The notes beneath the pieces were generated by a model, which searched no databases, was not told the origin of the DNA, and saw only the letters and a program-made list of their open reading frames with translations. DNA of 64,000 bases from Haemonchus contortus. Its lineage: Eukaryota > Nematoda > Chromadorea > Rhabditida > Trichostrongylidae. Location of the stretch: contig LS997563.1 in NCBI GenBank assembly GCA_000469685.2, positions 12,099,940-12,163,939 on the forward strand, in the 5' to 3' direction. Every line of letters starts with the position of its first letter. The first letter of the stretch is position 1. The position numbers and the translations under genes were made by a program. This document shows, one piece after another, positions 1-14,019 of the stretch.

Positions 1-931
1 CCCTTTGGATAGAGGAGGGAGTCGCTAATTAAGAGCTCCATACTAAGAACCACATTTGACTCCATTATTAGTGTGCGGAGCTTGGACGAGCAATTCTTCC
101 AAAACTCCGGAAATTAAAGAGTGAGCATCAAAATTGAAAGTGTTTTCCAGCAAATCCATTATTAGATGGAAAGTTTCAGTCAGCGATACGACCTGTTTTT
201 CCGTTTGATACGTCCAGTTTTGGAAACCCTTTCTTGTATATTGAGGTCGTACGCATTTTGTCACTATCACACCTCCCATTTGGAAGGAGACGGTTAAATA
301 CATACTGGGCGAACGGATCATTTTCCGAGAATGTATAGGCTTAGTTATTACATAAAAACGACGATCATCCACTTTCTAGGCTTTCTGGGGTTCTTAAAAC
401 TGTTTCACGTTCGATTCCTTTCTGACGATGTCTTGCACCTTATTTTTGCATGTCCAGGCGTTTTCGAACTGAACACTGAAAGTGGTTTAGTTGCAACTGT
501 CGCTAGCATTCCAATCTATTGAACTTTTCAGTATTTTTGCTGTCGAACTAGAAGATTCACTTAACACCCCGGCTGGACCTCATATCCGGCCACCCTGGCC
601 AAGGAAATTGTTGCCGTGACAAAGGCTAGAAATAGGCAGGCATGCGGACGGAGCATCATTTTTTCGAATCTAGATGTCTGAAACTTTTGTAGCTGTAACG
701 TCTTTGATTCGCTTCTCGATTTTTTAATAACACTCCGTGTTTATATTACCAACTATTCAACACAACCAAAAATGGGAACCTCAAAACGCGTTCCGGTCCT
801 ATTCATAAGGAAGTAGTAGGGAAGCGCATCGGGGCAGGCCCTATTGTTAATAAGAATAGGCGAAGCTCGCCTCTAATGCACGGTCACTACTTCGTTCAGA
901 GATAGTTTTGTGGAGCGATCCGAGTGTTCGC

Positions 932-1001
932 ATGTCGGGAAAACAGCTTATAGTGACGTCTGAGGCGTTCCTTTCTGATACATTGCTTTTTGGTACTTTT
1001 G
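932..1001 (+). CDS. Possible first coding exon of the globin gene
   Basis: Tentative. An ATG at 932 opens a 70-bp reading stretch (MSGKQLIVTSEAFLSDTLLF and on) that ends at a GTGAG donor in phase 1. This is the phase required by the first secure globin exon, whose acceptor is at 3,387. Joining them would give a 231-residue protein. The implied intron is about 2.4 kb and nothing in the peptide itself is globin-like, since it would lie before helix A. Another short upstream exon could serve equally well, so the link rests only on phase and a good donor. Confidence 0.3.
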
Positions 1002-2924
1002 GTGAGAAATTTAATTGGTTGTCGCCCAACCCGTCCGAAAATTCAATTGAGAAATGTTGCTTCAACATACCTGAAATCACACCTCGCTCCCAAGGTGGAC
1101 GAAAGTTTAGGATCAGAAGGATTTCTCAATAGATATTTTTTTATAGCTTGCTCAATTATGTAGATGAAAAAAGCTGACTTTATAGGATTACGGATAAGCG
1201 GAGGTGGGCAGGTAGTTGCTTCGCAACGGTTGCTTTGAAATCTTCCATTGAGACTTTATATCTGCTGTGCTTAGCTGGTATGTCAACAGAATCACTGCCC
1301 CGCCAATACGCACATATAGAAAAACGCTAATGTTGTGGTAGAAGCTACATATCACTGAATTACGGCTGGGCACATCCGTAGGAGATGGATTATCCTTGCC
1401 TTCGGTGGATTCTCAAAGGCATTTATATGTAAAATGGGTTTTTCCCGATCTGTCAAAAGCAGGCCCTACTGCTGTGTCCTTCTCTACCCTTACAAAATCA
1501 GGTTCGAGTGAGCTTGTCAAGCGAATCGAAGTTGAAATTTTCACTAACTTATGCTACTTTGTCGCTTCTGTTCACTCTTCATCATCGATCCAGAAAGTGT
1601 GAATTAGTCTGTTTCTCTCAAATATTCAAGCATATCCACGAGATTATTAGGCGTTTGCACTATCCTTGTTATGGCATTATGTATAGATCTTGTGAGAACT
1701 CATAACGGTTATGGAGAGGGTGTATAGAATCACAGAACGTCGATGCCTTTTACAATTCCCATACGCCCTTCTCACGTAATCCTCTTCATTTAAGTTTCCA
1801 ATTGAAAATGTCGTCATACTTTACTTTGAATGGAGCTTCCCTATAAATCACGTGCTTTTCAGTTAGTACGGGGTGAATTCCGTACGTAAGCTGCTCCCTG
1901 GGAGTGTGCCCGTGACTTGTATCTCTTCTGTGAAAGCAGCACTAGGGACTGTAGGATCTCGTGCTACACGGAAGTTCTTGTAGGATTTCCGATTAGAATA
2001 GAAATCAAGCTCAGTGTTAGCCCTGACTAGGCCTATTACCGGCCTGTCTGATCGAGTCAGTTCCTTGAACTCATCAACTACGTGTTCTTCACCCTCTGTA
2101 GCTTTTATATGACAAACGTATAGCCAGCAGAACCCTCTACCTCATGACGGTCGAGAGCCATTAATCTATTTGTTATTTTCGGATTCTTAATCACAAACTC
2201 ATCTGAGCGTTAATAATAAACAGCTCCTCTCATGAACTTTACCCCTTCCCCTGCTCTTTTTCCTTCCTTCATTCAAATGCTCAAAAAGGAGAAAAAGAAA
2301 GTGGGTTTATGGATCCTCGTCCTACGGGCTCGTAGATTTTGAATAAGAGTTCTGTCATATACATGAATTCTCTCGAATTTACATTGTTGCCTGCATATTT
2401 CTCGCCTGAAATCGAGTATAGAAACTAGCATGAATGCGAGCCTGTCCCAATCGGGCAAGAATTGTGTCGTCGTGCTTTTCCTCTTAACCTGTGTTCCGTC
2501 CACATTTTTTTCCTCCCTAGCTCCCTCATTTTTCATCGCATACACTCTGCTGCAGCCTGGAAGACTTCTTCGCAATCATTTTCGAAGTTTTCTCATCTGT
2601 AATCTTTACGTTAGCTATCGATAGAGCTGTAACTTAATTTCCGCCAAAAGTTTTTTTTGCTTATAATTTCCGCAAGACCGAGGCCTTTAAAGGCTTCCCC
2701 ATTTCACGTAATTCTTAGTTTCTGATTCTCTCCAGTGCTAAGAGCCCAATATCGGCGATGGAAATGCCACTTGTTCTCCTATATGTAGCCCTTTGTGGTG
2801 GTCATTATTAACATATTGGAATGCTGGTTTGTTTTCGGATCCCTAGGCTCTCTGCTATCACGCTGCTCTTGATATTCCCTATGCTTCTCAAAGTTCTTGA
2901 GGTCTTAAGTCTTCCGACGTTGCG

Positions 2925-3030
2925 CTCATGCATTCAACTTCCATTCAGAATCGTAGTGGCGTGTTGAATGTTTATGTGGCCTATACAATCAATTCGGTTA
3001 GCTGGTCCCTATGACTGTCTGTTGCCTTTC
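2925..3030 (-). repeat. Partial SINE body fragment
   Basis: The stretch beginning at 'cattcaacttccattcag' and running through 'gtggcgtgttgaatg' and 'atgtggcctatacaat' matches the body of the tRNA-derived SINE seen in full at 26,113-26,395. The tRNA-like head is absent or unrecognisable. Confidence 0.5.
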
Positions 3031-3387
3031 TGTTGGTTTCTGAACGTAGATGTCAGACCTTTTGAAGAGACCTTTTCACATCCCTGAAGTGAAATACATT
3101 TGATGAGATCATATGATAGGAAACTCTATGTTGTCAAAAGGCTTTTGTCGCTCTTACAACTCTTACTTTACGTGCTCCACTTTAGGTGAATTGTGATATC
3201 ACACCTTTTTTCTTTACTTCTGCCAGCTATTATGGCTCGCTCCTGGTTGAACTCGAACAGGGAACTCAAAGGCTTTGTTATTGGAACTTGAGCATTCTCT
3301 GAAGAGTGATAACCCAAGCCTCTTTTTCGAAGCTCACGCCTAGCTTAACATATGTCATACTCGAGTAAGTCACCCACTACTTTTCAG

Positions 3388-6300
3388 GCACACTGAGTTC
3401 GATCGCTTCGTTGTCGTTCAGCCAAAAGCAGGCGCTAACCACGTCGTGGCGCCTGCTGCGTCCACAAGCTGCGGGTCTATTCAGGAAAATCTTCTTGGAA
3501 CTGGAAATTGTATCAAATAAAGTAAAACAGGTAGGAATCGCTTGTATTGTTGTTCAAATTTCATTCATAGGTATTAGGATGTCAAGCTACGTATCCTTCT
3601 GAGTCTTCAAACATTTATTTTGAAGGCTTCCCTCTCTTCGAAGAGCTTTACATTCAAAGGGTAGGGCTTGAGTGTTTTATGGATAATATTCAACATCATG
3701 GATGTTCTTCTTTGTAAAAAAAGACGTGTTCTCCTAAAATGTGTGCAATTATTTATTTGCCGACCTGGTAGAATAACTTATCTCGGGTAGGATTCCTGAC
3801 CTGTTGGTCCTAAGAGTTATGCGAATTACTTGCTATGTTTTCGAGGAAGAGGCGTTTTTTTTTTTGAACTTGGTGGAACTGTTTCTTCGTGCCTCCAAAG
3901 GCATGCGTGTTCCACTGCCTTCAAATTATTTGGTCAGCCTCAAAGAAGCTTTGGGCAATGAACAACTGAGCAGAAAATTCGTTATGCATTGGTAAAGGCT
4001 GGCATGATTTCTAAAGTGAGATAGCGGGTGAGGTCTCCATGAAATAGCTAACAAAAACAAGAAGGAAAACATGCTTCAATATTTCTGACGCTAGAAAGCT
4101 AACTTTCTCTGATGTTAACTTAGATTACGACTTTCGTCCTCTGCTCAAAAACAAACATAGAGCAAACAGAATAGACCAAACTAGCTAGATCAATTAGTAT
4201 GATCAAAATAATCAATTGAAATTATCAAACTTTTTCGCTTATAGATTTTCTACAAAGCGCTATGCGTTGATGCGTTCAACAAAGACGAAGAGAATATCGC
4301 TACAATGGAGGTGCACATTAAATTGACAGTAAAGTGAGTTTTTACTCCCTTCATTCTTCTTCAAACATCCGGATTACTGTAGCAGATTATCTCCTCTAGA
4401 AGTAAAGATTCATTTATCGGTAAAGCCCATTGTAAAAGGGCACGAACAGTAAAGGAAATTGGTAAATAACAGATTATTTCTATGTAGTTTTGTGTTTGAA
4501 GAAATTGTTAAAACAACGAGCAAGCGGTGTTTCTGCCACGCTTTCTGCATAGGCAAAGTGTTGAGGAGGGTTTGAGGAACAGAATCGCCTTTAGAATGGT
4601 ATGGGGAATCCTGTACCAGATTGAGAACACGAACACACATGAGCCGCTATCCGATTTCCAAGTTGAGATCTGTAGATAGTAACTGCACTAGAGCGGAGAC
4701 CAAAGTCAGGAATGGTGATTATTATAATCTCTTGGATGCTTTTTCCTTCCTCAATCGAGTTACGTCAGCCTTTGTTACAGTATGCGTCACTTTTACAGTA
4801 CCTTGGTATTTTCCTCAGATGCACCCACCACAGAAACATTTACAGTATGATATTTATTCGTGACCATTTGACGATTTGCGACGGCTTATTCAGTCGCTTA
4901 CCATCACTTTGCTATAACTTCCATTGAAAAGCTTCAATTCACCTGAAATAAGATCAGTGCATGGCAATTCTGTTAAGGAATCCAAAAATGCGATACTCTT
5001 TGGGTTTTTTTTTGAATTTTCAGTCTAGTCTACATGAGAAAAGGGAACCGAGTCTCCAGGTACCTGAGTCACACCCCCGAGAACTCGAGATTACCGTAAA
5101 TCTTTCACTTCAATTTAGAATTCTTTTCCGGTGTCTAAAAAGCATATTTGACGTTATGCTCGAGGGAAACGTTAATCAACGAGACATCTCAGTCAGGGGA
5201 GGGTTTATTCTCGATATTCGTGACAGTGAAACCGAAATGTTGGAGAAAATTGAAAATGCAAAATATATTTGGTTCCTCGATCTTCTTTTCACTTTACCGT
5301 ACCTCTTTAGCAAAGATTATGGCAGAGTGATGGTTTGTGACAGAACAAACTGTCGTCATCCGTCACAACAAAGGCTTTATTACAACTTTCAAAGTGTTGA
5401 TTGGAAAGGAATGAATAGCAGCACTATACCTCTCATTCTGCAATAGACGGATATTAAAGCAACAGAATTTCGCAATTCCCTGAACGAATTTTCTTCTAAC
5501 ACCTCAAACACCAAAATTGAGTTTTCAAGTTCACTGAGTCACGTCGATTACGTCTCAACTCTCGGATTATATAGGATCTGCTAAAAGATTTGCATTCAGA
5601 TTCTTCGATGACCTTTTGGCCACGTTGGATGACGAAGCTGAATGTATCGACAGAATGAAGCGGATTGGCATGTCTCATGCGGTACTCTCTAGGTCCTGCG
5701 GATTCACCAGGTACGACGAAGCTCTATTGCCATTTCAAAAAGGGAAAACACCTCGGAAGTATGAGATAGGCCTTTTAAAAATATTAGAATAGCAATATTA
5801 GCAAAATATTAGAATAAGATATTAGCAAATATTCTAATATTATTAGCAAAATATTAGAATAAGATTCAACACTAGCACACATGCCCCTGTAAGGCAGCTT
5901 TCACACGATTTGTATTCATAAAGTATGTGGGCTCCGATCAGTTGATCAGCTGGCAAGATAGTAATTGAAGCTGTTAAGAAGAGTGCATTCTCTTTCTCTT
6001 CTCTTCGTATAAATTCGAGGAGTTGAGATCGACTGGTCATCAGTTCACGTCAGTACCGGCATCTCTGAAGGAGAAACGTATATTATCGAATCCCAGTCGA
6101 GTTCAAAGTGCTTCACTGATTATTCATGAACGTTTACCGTGAAATTGTAGCCAATTTAATTAATTCCTCCAATTTGTTGGATCCTTTGACGGTCAGTTAA
6201 GTCGAATCGGCAAAGCAACACCACTGAATGTTTGTTCGCTATTGGCAGATATGCACTGATGAAGTCTAGCAGTCCACTTCGACCTCTCGCTTGTAGTGGT

Positions 6301-8802
6301 GCGCAATAAGCACAGGATAAGATGAAGTCTCTTGACGTTAATCAGTCCTGCCTACAGGACGCGCCCCAGCATTCAACCTTCATTTAAAATCCTAATAGCG
6401 TAATGAATGCGTATGTAGCTTCGACAATGACTTCAAGTGGCCAGCCAAAGTGCAAGTCAGCGCTTTTATACTCCCAGACCAGTCCGATACCAATTTGGTG
6501 ACCCCGCAGGGATGGAAGGCTTGGTGGCGTGCAAGGTGAACATCAATCCTTGACCCGTGATCATGCGTGTGAGGTAGTGCGCTACTTGCCACGACATCAT
6601 CTCCGCCCGAATCACATCCTACATGGAGTTTCTTGAAGTTCAGCATACCGGGAATAGGTAGTCTGTATACGCACCGCGTCCTTCATCTACTGAGGAACAT
6701 TTAATGTTTTCCAATGCACTTAATACTTAAACACCGATTAAAAAGGCAAAATAGTCTAGAACGATTGGGATGGGGTGGAATTCCGAAAAGGATGACTTGT
6801 AAGAAATTGTTCATCCAGTGTGACCTCTTTGCCCAAACCATCTTTGAGTGAACTGAGATGTAGGAAATAAAGAGGCTGATGCAGACTGAGAGGATGAAGC
6901 TACTGCATATTAGCGGAAAACTTTGAGAGTCCCACAAAAATTGTAGTCCATTGAGCCTAGTCAGCCCTACCTAGTAAGAAGGTGGAGTACCTATGATCTG
7001 AAAAAGAAATTTTCCCCTGATGACAGTTTCTCTTCACTAATTCCAATCTTTCAGTGACATATGGGAACGACTCGGTGAGATCTCAATGGAGCGGATTTGT
7101 GCTCATGAAATTGTACAGGTAGGTAGATTTTCCGAGATACCCGTTACCATCGTTAGGATGTGATCAGAAACATTTTTTGAATGCACTCTATCTGGCTTCA
7201 ATATATCTTTAAATTATCACATACATTTCACTTAGAAGACTCGCGAAGCAGCCCGTGCATGGCGGATACTACTTGCGTGTATTATCGACGAATTCCGAAG
7301 CGGTTTCGATGGCGAGGCCCGCTACCACAGGTAACCAATACTTACATAATTAATGTCTTGTTGAATCTCAAAAAATGGGAAAACGGGAACGGATATTTCC
7401 GAAAAACGTCTTGGTAATCCTCGGGGTCCACTGTGCAAGTCCCAAAGGCAAGCTTCAGCATGAATCACCACTGTAAGATAGAACGGCAGTCGTGCCAGTA
7501 TTTCGATGATACCGTAACCATTATGCTTCCTTTCATCGCAAATCACGACTTCAGCAAGAATATTCAACTGTATGGCTCGTTTGTAGTGCAGACTTGCCTT
7601 CATCCAATCTCCTCTTATTATCAGTTTTGCGTATTGGATTCGTGCATTTTTGTGGAATCATGAACTTCAAAATCCTCTTCTTGGTTGCCCTGACGATGTG
7701 ATTTTCGTTACCGAAAGGCCCGGTTGCATTCGAGTTGCTTCACTGATCAGATTCTAAGCTGCCTTCTTATGGAGATTGCGATGATGTCCGATCAGATGTC
7801 TTCGAATATTTTACAATGGAGCAGACCGGATTTTCGATTAGCATCCCAACGGCTCTCACTCATCTGCTTGTGGGATGTATTTCCAAGGAGTTCTCTCATT
7901 AAAAAATCCTCACAATTCGTTTTCCGGCACTCCAGTGTAATTCACAGAAAGAGCAATACGTATACGTATTATAAAATGTTAAACTGACGATTAATACGGT
8001 CAGATGGTATCATAGGATTATTCGAGATGAACTCGAGCTAAAAAACATCCTGAATGGCCAATTCAGCTCAACGTTCTTCCTTTAGAAAGAGGAGGTACAT
8101 CCGATCAAAAAATGGGATTTAATGGTTACACTATCCCAGTACCATATTCCCCAATGTAATATTCCCATCGTAGTACTTTTTTTGTAAGCCATACGTCTAT
8201 TGTGTCTCACACTACCTCCTTCTGCTCCATAAAGGCAAGACAAACTAGAGTGAAGTACATGGCACGCTAGGGACACGAGAATATTCCCTCTCGTCCTCAA
8301 TCATTAGTTCTACAAATCGCCATCGTAACCAGGTCATTTCCCGAGAGAAAAATAGGAAAAAATGTCACACGCCAATGGGGGCAAAGAAAATCCCACCCGT
8401 GCTCATTCCCTTGAACGTTGAGGCAGAGCGAATCTCATCTATGTTCATCCTCTTGACAAGCCCGTTCAAACGGTTCAATCTGTGAAGGGGCAGGGCAGGG
8501 CGGCTGCACTCCTGGCCATTAAAGGGAATTTCCGACTACACTTCACCATCCCATCACTTACGACTCATCTTGTAGTGTGTCTTGGAGTGCAGGAATTTTC
8601 TCTTTATCAGCAGTTTTTAAGAGAATTCTCCCATGCGTTGATACCGTTGCATAGTCCTAACAAGGTTTTTTTTTTCAGAAAAAGTTTGTCAACCGATCAG
8701 TTGGATGATGTGGATGGTGTAGAAGATGATCCTGACAGTAACATTCAAGAGAAAATGCGGCAGTTACGGATGGAGTACGATTCAACAGTGCCTTACCAAT
8801 AG
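3388..8802 (+). CDS. Nematode globin (multi-exon)
   Basis: Six exons splice in one frame: 3,388-3,530, 4,245-4,333, 5,600-5,710, 7,055-7,118, 7,236-7,330 and 8,679-8,802 (TAG). Acceptors read TTTTCAG, TTATAG, CATTCAG, TTTCAG, CTTAG and TTTCAG, and donors are GTAGG, GTGAG, GTACG, GTAGG and GTAAC. The first exon gives a helix A-C signature (LSFSQKQALTTSWRLL, ending VSNKVKQ), followed by IFYKAL (CD region). MEVHIKL carries a histidine at the distal E7 position and RIGMSHAVLSRSCGF the proximal F8 histidine. The sixth exon, counted with the tentative first one, supplies helix H (AARAWRILLACIIDEF). Both haem-contact histidines are kept, so haem binding is likely. The last exon adds about 40 mostly acidic residues (DQLDDVDGVEDDPDSN) beyond the globin fold. 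Family: intracellular nematode globin; specific subfamily not assigned. The fourth intron holds a SINE. Confidence 0.82.
3541..4037. repeat. Dispersed repeat in globin intron, second copy at window end
   Basis: Blocks of this intron recur in the same order at 63,501-63,980: 'tgtgcaattattt' with 'tttgcc', 'gttccactgccttcaa', and 'tgagatagtgggtgaggt' (g/c variants). No open frame or terminal repeat was recognised, so the class is unknown. It may be a non-autonomous element or part of an older segmental duplication. Confidence 0.5.
5786..5866. repeat. AT-rich imperfect tandem repeat
   Basis: Repeated units around 'agcaaaatattagaataag' occur in a globin intron, some partly self-complementary because of the 'aatatt' cores. 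This looks like a local expansion with no coding potential. Confidence 0.7.
6331..6626 (-). mobile_element. tRNA-derived SINE, copy 1 (globin intron)
   Basis: Reading on the - strand, a tRNA-like head (A-box-like 'tcgtggcaagtag', eroded B box 'acgggtcaaggattg') is followed by the family body including 'gccttccatccctg' and 'ttgaagtcattgtcg', and ends with a 'ggactgattaacgtcaag' tail. It lies between globin exons at 5,710 and 7,055. The B box is mutated relative to the 26.1 and 49.2 kb copies, so this is an old copy. Confidence 0.65.
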
Positions 8803-9600
8803 AGGTGGTACTTAATGATCACATGCTTTCTCTTCCTTGTTATGATAAATCATCATAACTATTCACATAATCATCTGGTCAACTGTAATTGTTAACTTCA
8901 CTCGTGTTATCCTCTTCTTCATTACTATCCTCCATGGCTTTCAGCGAGGTTCCCTTAACTGCTCACATCTTTCCGAGAAGGTGTTGTTCAATATGATGAA
9001 ATCTTATGGGGAAAAGGAAATAGCGTCACAGAATAGTTCACAGCTGTGTTTTCACAAAACCTATCTGTATCTTCGTTATTCCTCTTCGAAAGGCACTGGA
9101 AACCACAAAGAACCTGTTGCATGCCTTATTTGATCTGACATGTGGGTTAAGAAGCAGGAGGCAAGGACACGTCTCCGTCTTTATTCCCAACGCGTCGGGC
9201 ATAGTACTTTCAGGGTTAGGTTTACCAACACCTGCTGAATACGGAACACTGATCCAGCTCGGCCTTGAACGCTACTGCTGCATGGAATCACTATGAATCC
9301 TCTTCTATCAACTTTCTCACTCAATTTCATACCTGATCTCATTTGTGTAGATTATTTCACATTTCACTCGCTTTTGTATAGCTTGCTGCACAATGTCATA
9401 TCTTGGGTCGCATTATCATAATCGTATATTGCGTGTGTTTAAACATTCATTATTTGCACTTCGATCTCATGTGTATTTACTTTGTATGCATAAAAAACTT
9501 ATTGAATATACCAGGCGGCTATGCACGCTCTCGCGCGCTAGGGGCTCTAGCCATGAGAGGCGGAGCCGCATGAGCTGATTTTCATTATAGACCTTTATCG
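8803..9600. other. 3' flank of the globin gene
   Basis: No coding sequence was recognised between the globin stop and the satellite array. The first 200 bases are AT-rich, as expected for a 3' UTR and downstream spacer. The last part before 9,600 becomes GC-rich as the satellite begins. Confidence 0.4.
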
Positions 9601-9604
9601 CATT

Positions 9605-10450
9605 TATGAGTTTCCGCTCAAACCCCGCCCCTTGTGGGCGGAGTCTGGTTTTGCTATCCACCATAAGTTTTGCCCCCGTGGCGCCTGTACCCCTACCAAG
9701 TTTGAACTTTCTAGGTCCATGAGGTCATGAGTAATGAATTTTCGCCCAAACCCCGCCCATTGTGGGCGGAGTCCGGTCTTGCCCCCCACCATAGGTATTC
9801 CCATCCTGTCGCCTATACTCCTACCACGTTTGAACTCTCTAGGTCTATGGGGACAGGAGTTATGAGTTTTCGCACAAACCCCGCCCCTTGTGAGCGGAGT
9901 CTGCTTCTACCACCCACCATAAGTTTCCCCATCGCGGTTTCTGTACTCCTACCAAGTTTGAACTTTCTAGGTCCATTGGGACAGAATTATGAATTTTCAC
10001 CCAAACCCCGCCCCTTGTGGGCGGAGTCCGGTGTTGCCACCCACCATAGGTGTTCCCATCCTGTCGCCCGTACTCCTACCAAGTTTGAACTTTCTAGGTC
10101 CATGGGGACGGGAGTTATGAATTTCCGCACGAACCCCGCCCCTTGTGGGCGGAGTCTGGTCCTGCCATCCACCATACGTTTAGCCACCATGGCGCCTGTA
10201 CTCCTACCGAGTTTGAACTTTCTCGGTCCATGGGGACGGGAGTTATGAATTTCCGCACAAACCCCGCCCCTTGTGGGCGGAGTCTGGTTCTGCCACCCAC
10301 CATGAGTTTTGCCTCCATGACGCCTGTACTCCTACCAAATTTGAACTCTCTACGTCCATGGGAACCGGAATTATGGATTTTCGTATATAAATGTAAGAAG
10401 GGATGTGAGCTTCGAGGCACGCTCCGCCCATTGTGGGCGGGCCTCCGCTG
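9605..10450. repeat. Satellite array, unit about 128-131 bp
   Basis: About six and a half tandem copies. Each has a core 'aaaccccgccccttgtggg' followed by 'cggagtctgg', then 'caccata', 'cctgtactcctaccaa' and 'tttgaactttctaggtcc'. Cores recur near 9,619, 9,748, 9,876, 10,003, 10,131 and 10,259. The ccgccc-ttgt-gggcgg core is self-complementary. Whole units diverge evenly and there are no unique spacers, so this is not a CRISPR-type array. Open frames through it on both strands are by-products of the repeat. Confidence 0.9.
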
Positions 10451-10840
10451 AAGTCATTTATGCTGGAGACACCCCCGACAATGCTCCTCCTACATCAACT
10501 TTTTCGTGCTCTGTTGGCTTTCTCCAAACCGAGTTATAAATTTTTTCATAAAGCATTGCATTTTTGGAGAACGCCCCGCCCATCGGGGGTGGGTCTCCCC
10601 AGTTCGATCTAACTTACCAATGCACACCTCTAGCCACCTTTAAACTCCAGTTTTGAAGCGTCTTGTTACTGAATTTGAAATCGTGGTCTTCAGTAGGGCT
10701 CATTTCGAGGCACGCCACGCCCACTGCGGGCGGGACTCCGCCAAGCTGATGTGTGTTTTATACTTCTCGAGACCTGGCCCACCCATCCCACACTTGACCC
10801 GGTCTCTCCAGGCAGATCTAAAGGAGCTAAGGAATTTCGT
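10410..10840. repeat. Degenerate satellite units bridging to the CAGA tract
   Basis: Three further GC-rich palindromic cores occur at about 10,420-10,450, 10,573-10,602 and 10,708-10,745 (for example 'cacgcccactgcgggcggg'). They lie in diverged sequence that leads directly into 'ggaatttcgtgacagac', the start of the tetranucleotide tract. Confidence 0.7.
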
Positions 10841-12914
<2,074 letters not shown>

Positions 12915-14019
12915 TAAGCGCTTTATAGTAAGTAGGATCGATGAAGAGCTATTTGGACAGAAGACATGAGTCACTGAAGCACCATCTCTGTCGCGCAGGC
13001 GTCGACGCGCTGCTCCTCCCACATGAGCATAGGCCTCGGGCTCCAGCACGCTAAAAAGCGGCGTCTGCGTCGGCGTGAGGGTTTCATCGAGGCCTTGCGC
13101 GGCATTCGTTCGTGCCACTATGCCATGCGAGACATACCTTGGCTCTTGCAGCCCCTATGCTGCTCGTGCACCTAGTCATCGCAGCTACATTCCTTACGAT
13201 ACGATACGGCTTACGGACTATTTGACTTCACATTACTCGATACGAATGAGGTATTCGACGGCATATGAAAGTCTGCGATCTTGCATACATAACGCAATAT
13301 TCATTATAACTTTTCATGCCTACAGCACATTGTTTAAAAAAGTACAACATATAGAAAGGCAATCAAATACATATATAGCATTGGCAGCCAAATGACCTTT
13401 GTACCACAGTAATCGGACGGAGAGTCATGACTTACGTGGGACATGCGTCTTCGGGCTTCCACACCTTCGTCAATCCCTACGTTGTACGACTTATTGCATC
13501 ATCTCCTCGACCTTGACGCTCGGGTGGTCCTTTGAAAACTCGTGCGAAAACCACGCTCTAATGATAAGGATCTCCTTCAACTCAGTGAAATCGGCCGCTG
13601 TTGTAACCAAGTATTGCGGATATCGACCAATAAAAAAATTATTCGATTTTCATACGATAAAAGGTGTAGCAAATGCACAATTCAAATTACATTCCAGTTT
13701 ATTTTATTTTTTATCAACTTATTTTATTTCACTTGCTCACACTCTAGGGACTGCCACAATTGTATAATAATTTGGGTTCGAAAAGAAGTGAAAGCAGTAC
13801 AAAGCATACTCGAGTGCGTATAAAAAAATTCACAGCTGTCATTCTGACCCCATGTGATACAGCCTTAACAACCAATAACTAAGCGTGAGGGAGCCATCAT
13901 CCAAATGCGTGAACCACTTTTAAAGTCACTGAGTAGTGGTAGGCTTGTGGACGCTGTGCCGTTGAACTGAAGAAACGCATCATCGGAGATAGAGCGCATA
14001 TGTCGCGCAGGATCCCCTG
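12915..14019. other. Intergenic, no supported gene
   Basis: Open frames of 93-122 codons on the + strand (13,075-13,823) show no recognisable domain or splice support. Sequence at 13,886-13,950 ('gtgagggagccatcat', 'gcgtgaaccacttt') recurs at 34,143-34,190, so part of this is dispersed repeat. Confidence 0.4.

Larger units (their letters stand above)
1..3387. other. Gene-poor 5' stretch
   Basis: Apart from the tentative globin first exon, no coding sequence could be supported. A reading frame open without an ATG runs on the - strand at 43-372; it has no recognisable domain. A partial SINE-like match lies near 2,925-3,030. The rest looks like AT-rich intergenic or intronic DNA. Confidence 0.4.

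Noticed and set aside
43..372. 109-codon - strand frame
   Set aside because: Opens with GTG, not ATG, has no recognisable domain and no clear acceptor. It could be a real terminal exon but cannot be supported.
2273..2575. 100-codon - strand frame
   Set aside because: Low-complexity basic peptide, no domain, no splice support.
4961..5446. 161-codon + strand frame between globin exons
   Set aside because: The globin splices past it in frame; it contains no globin helix or other domain, so it is taken as open intron.
9605..10450. Regularly spaced repeats resembling a CRISPR array
   Set aside because: Whole units of about 130 bp are similar throughout; there are no unique spacers and the genome is eukaryotic.
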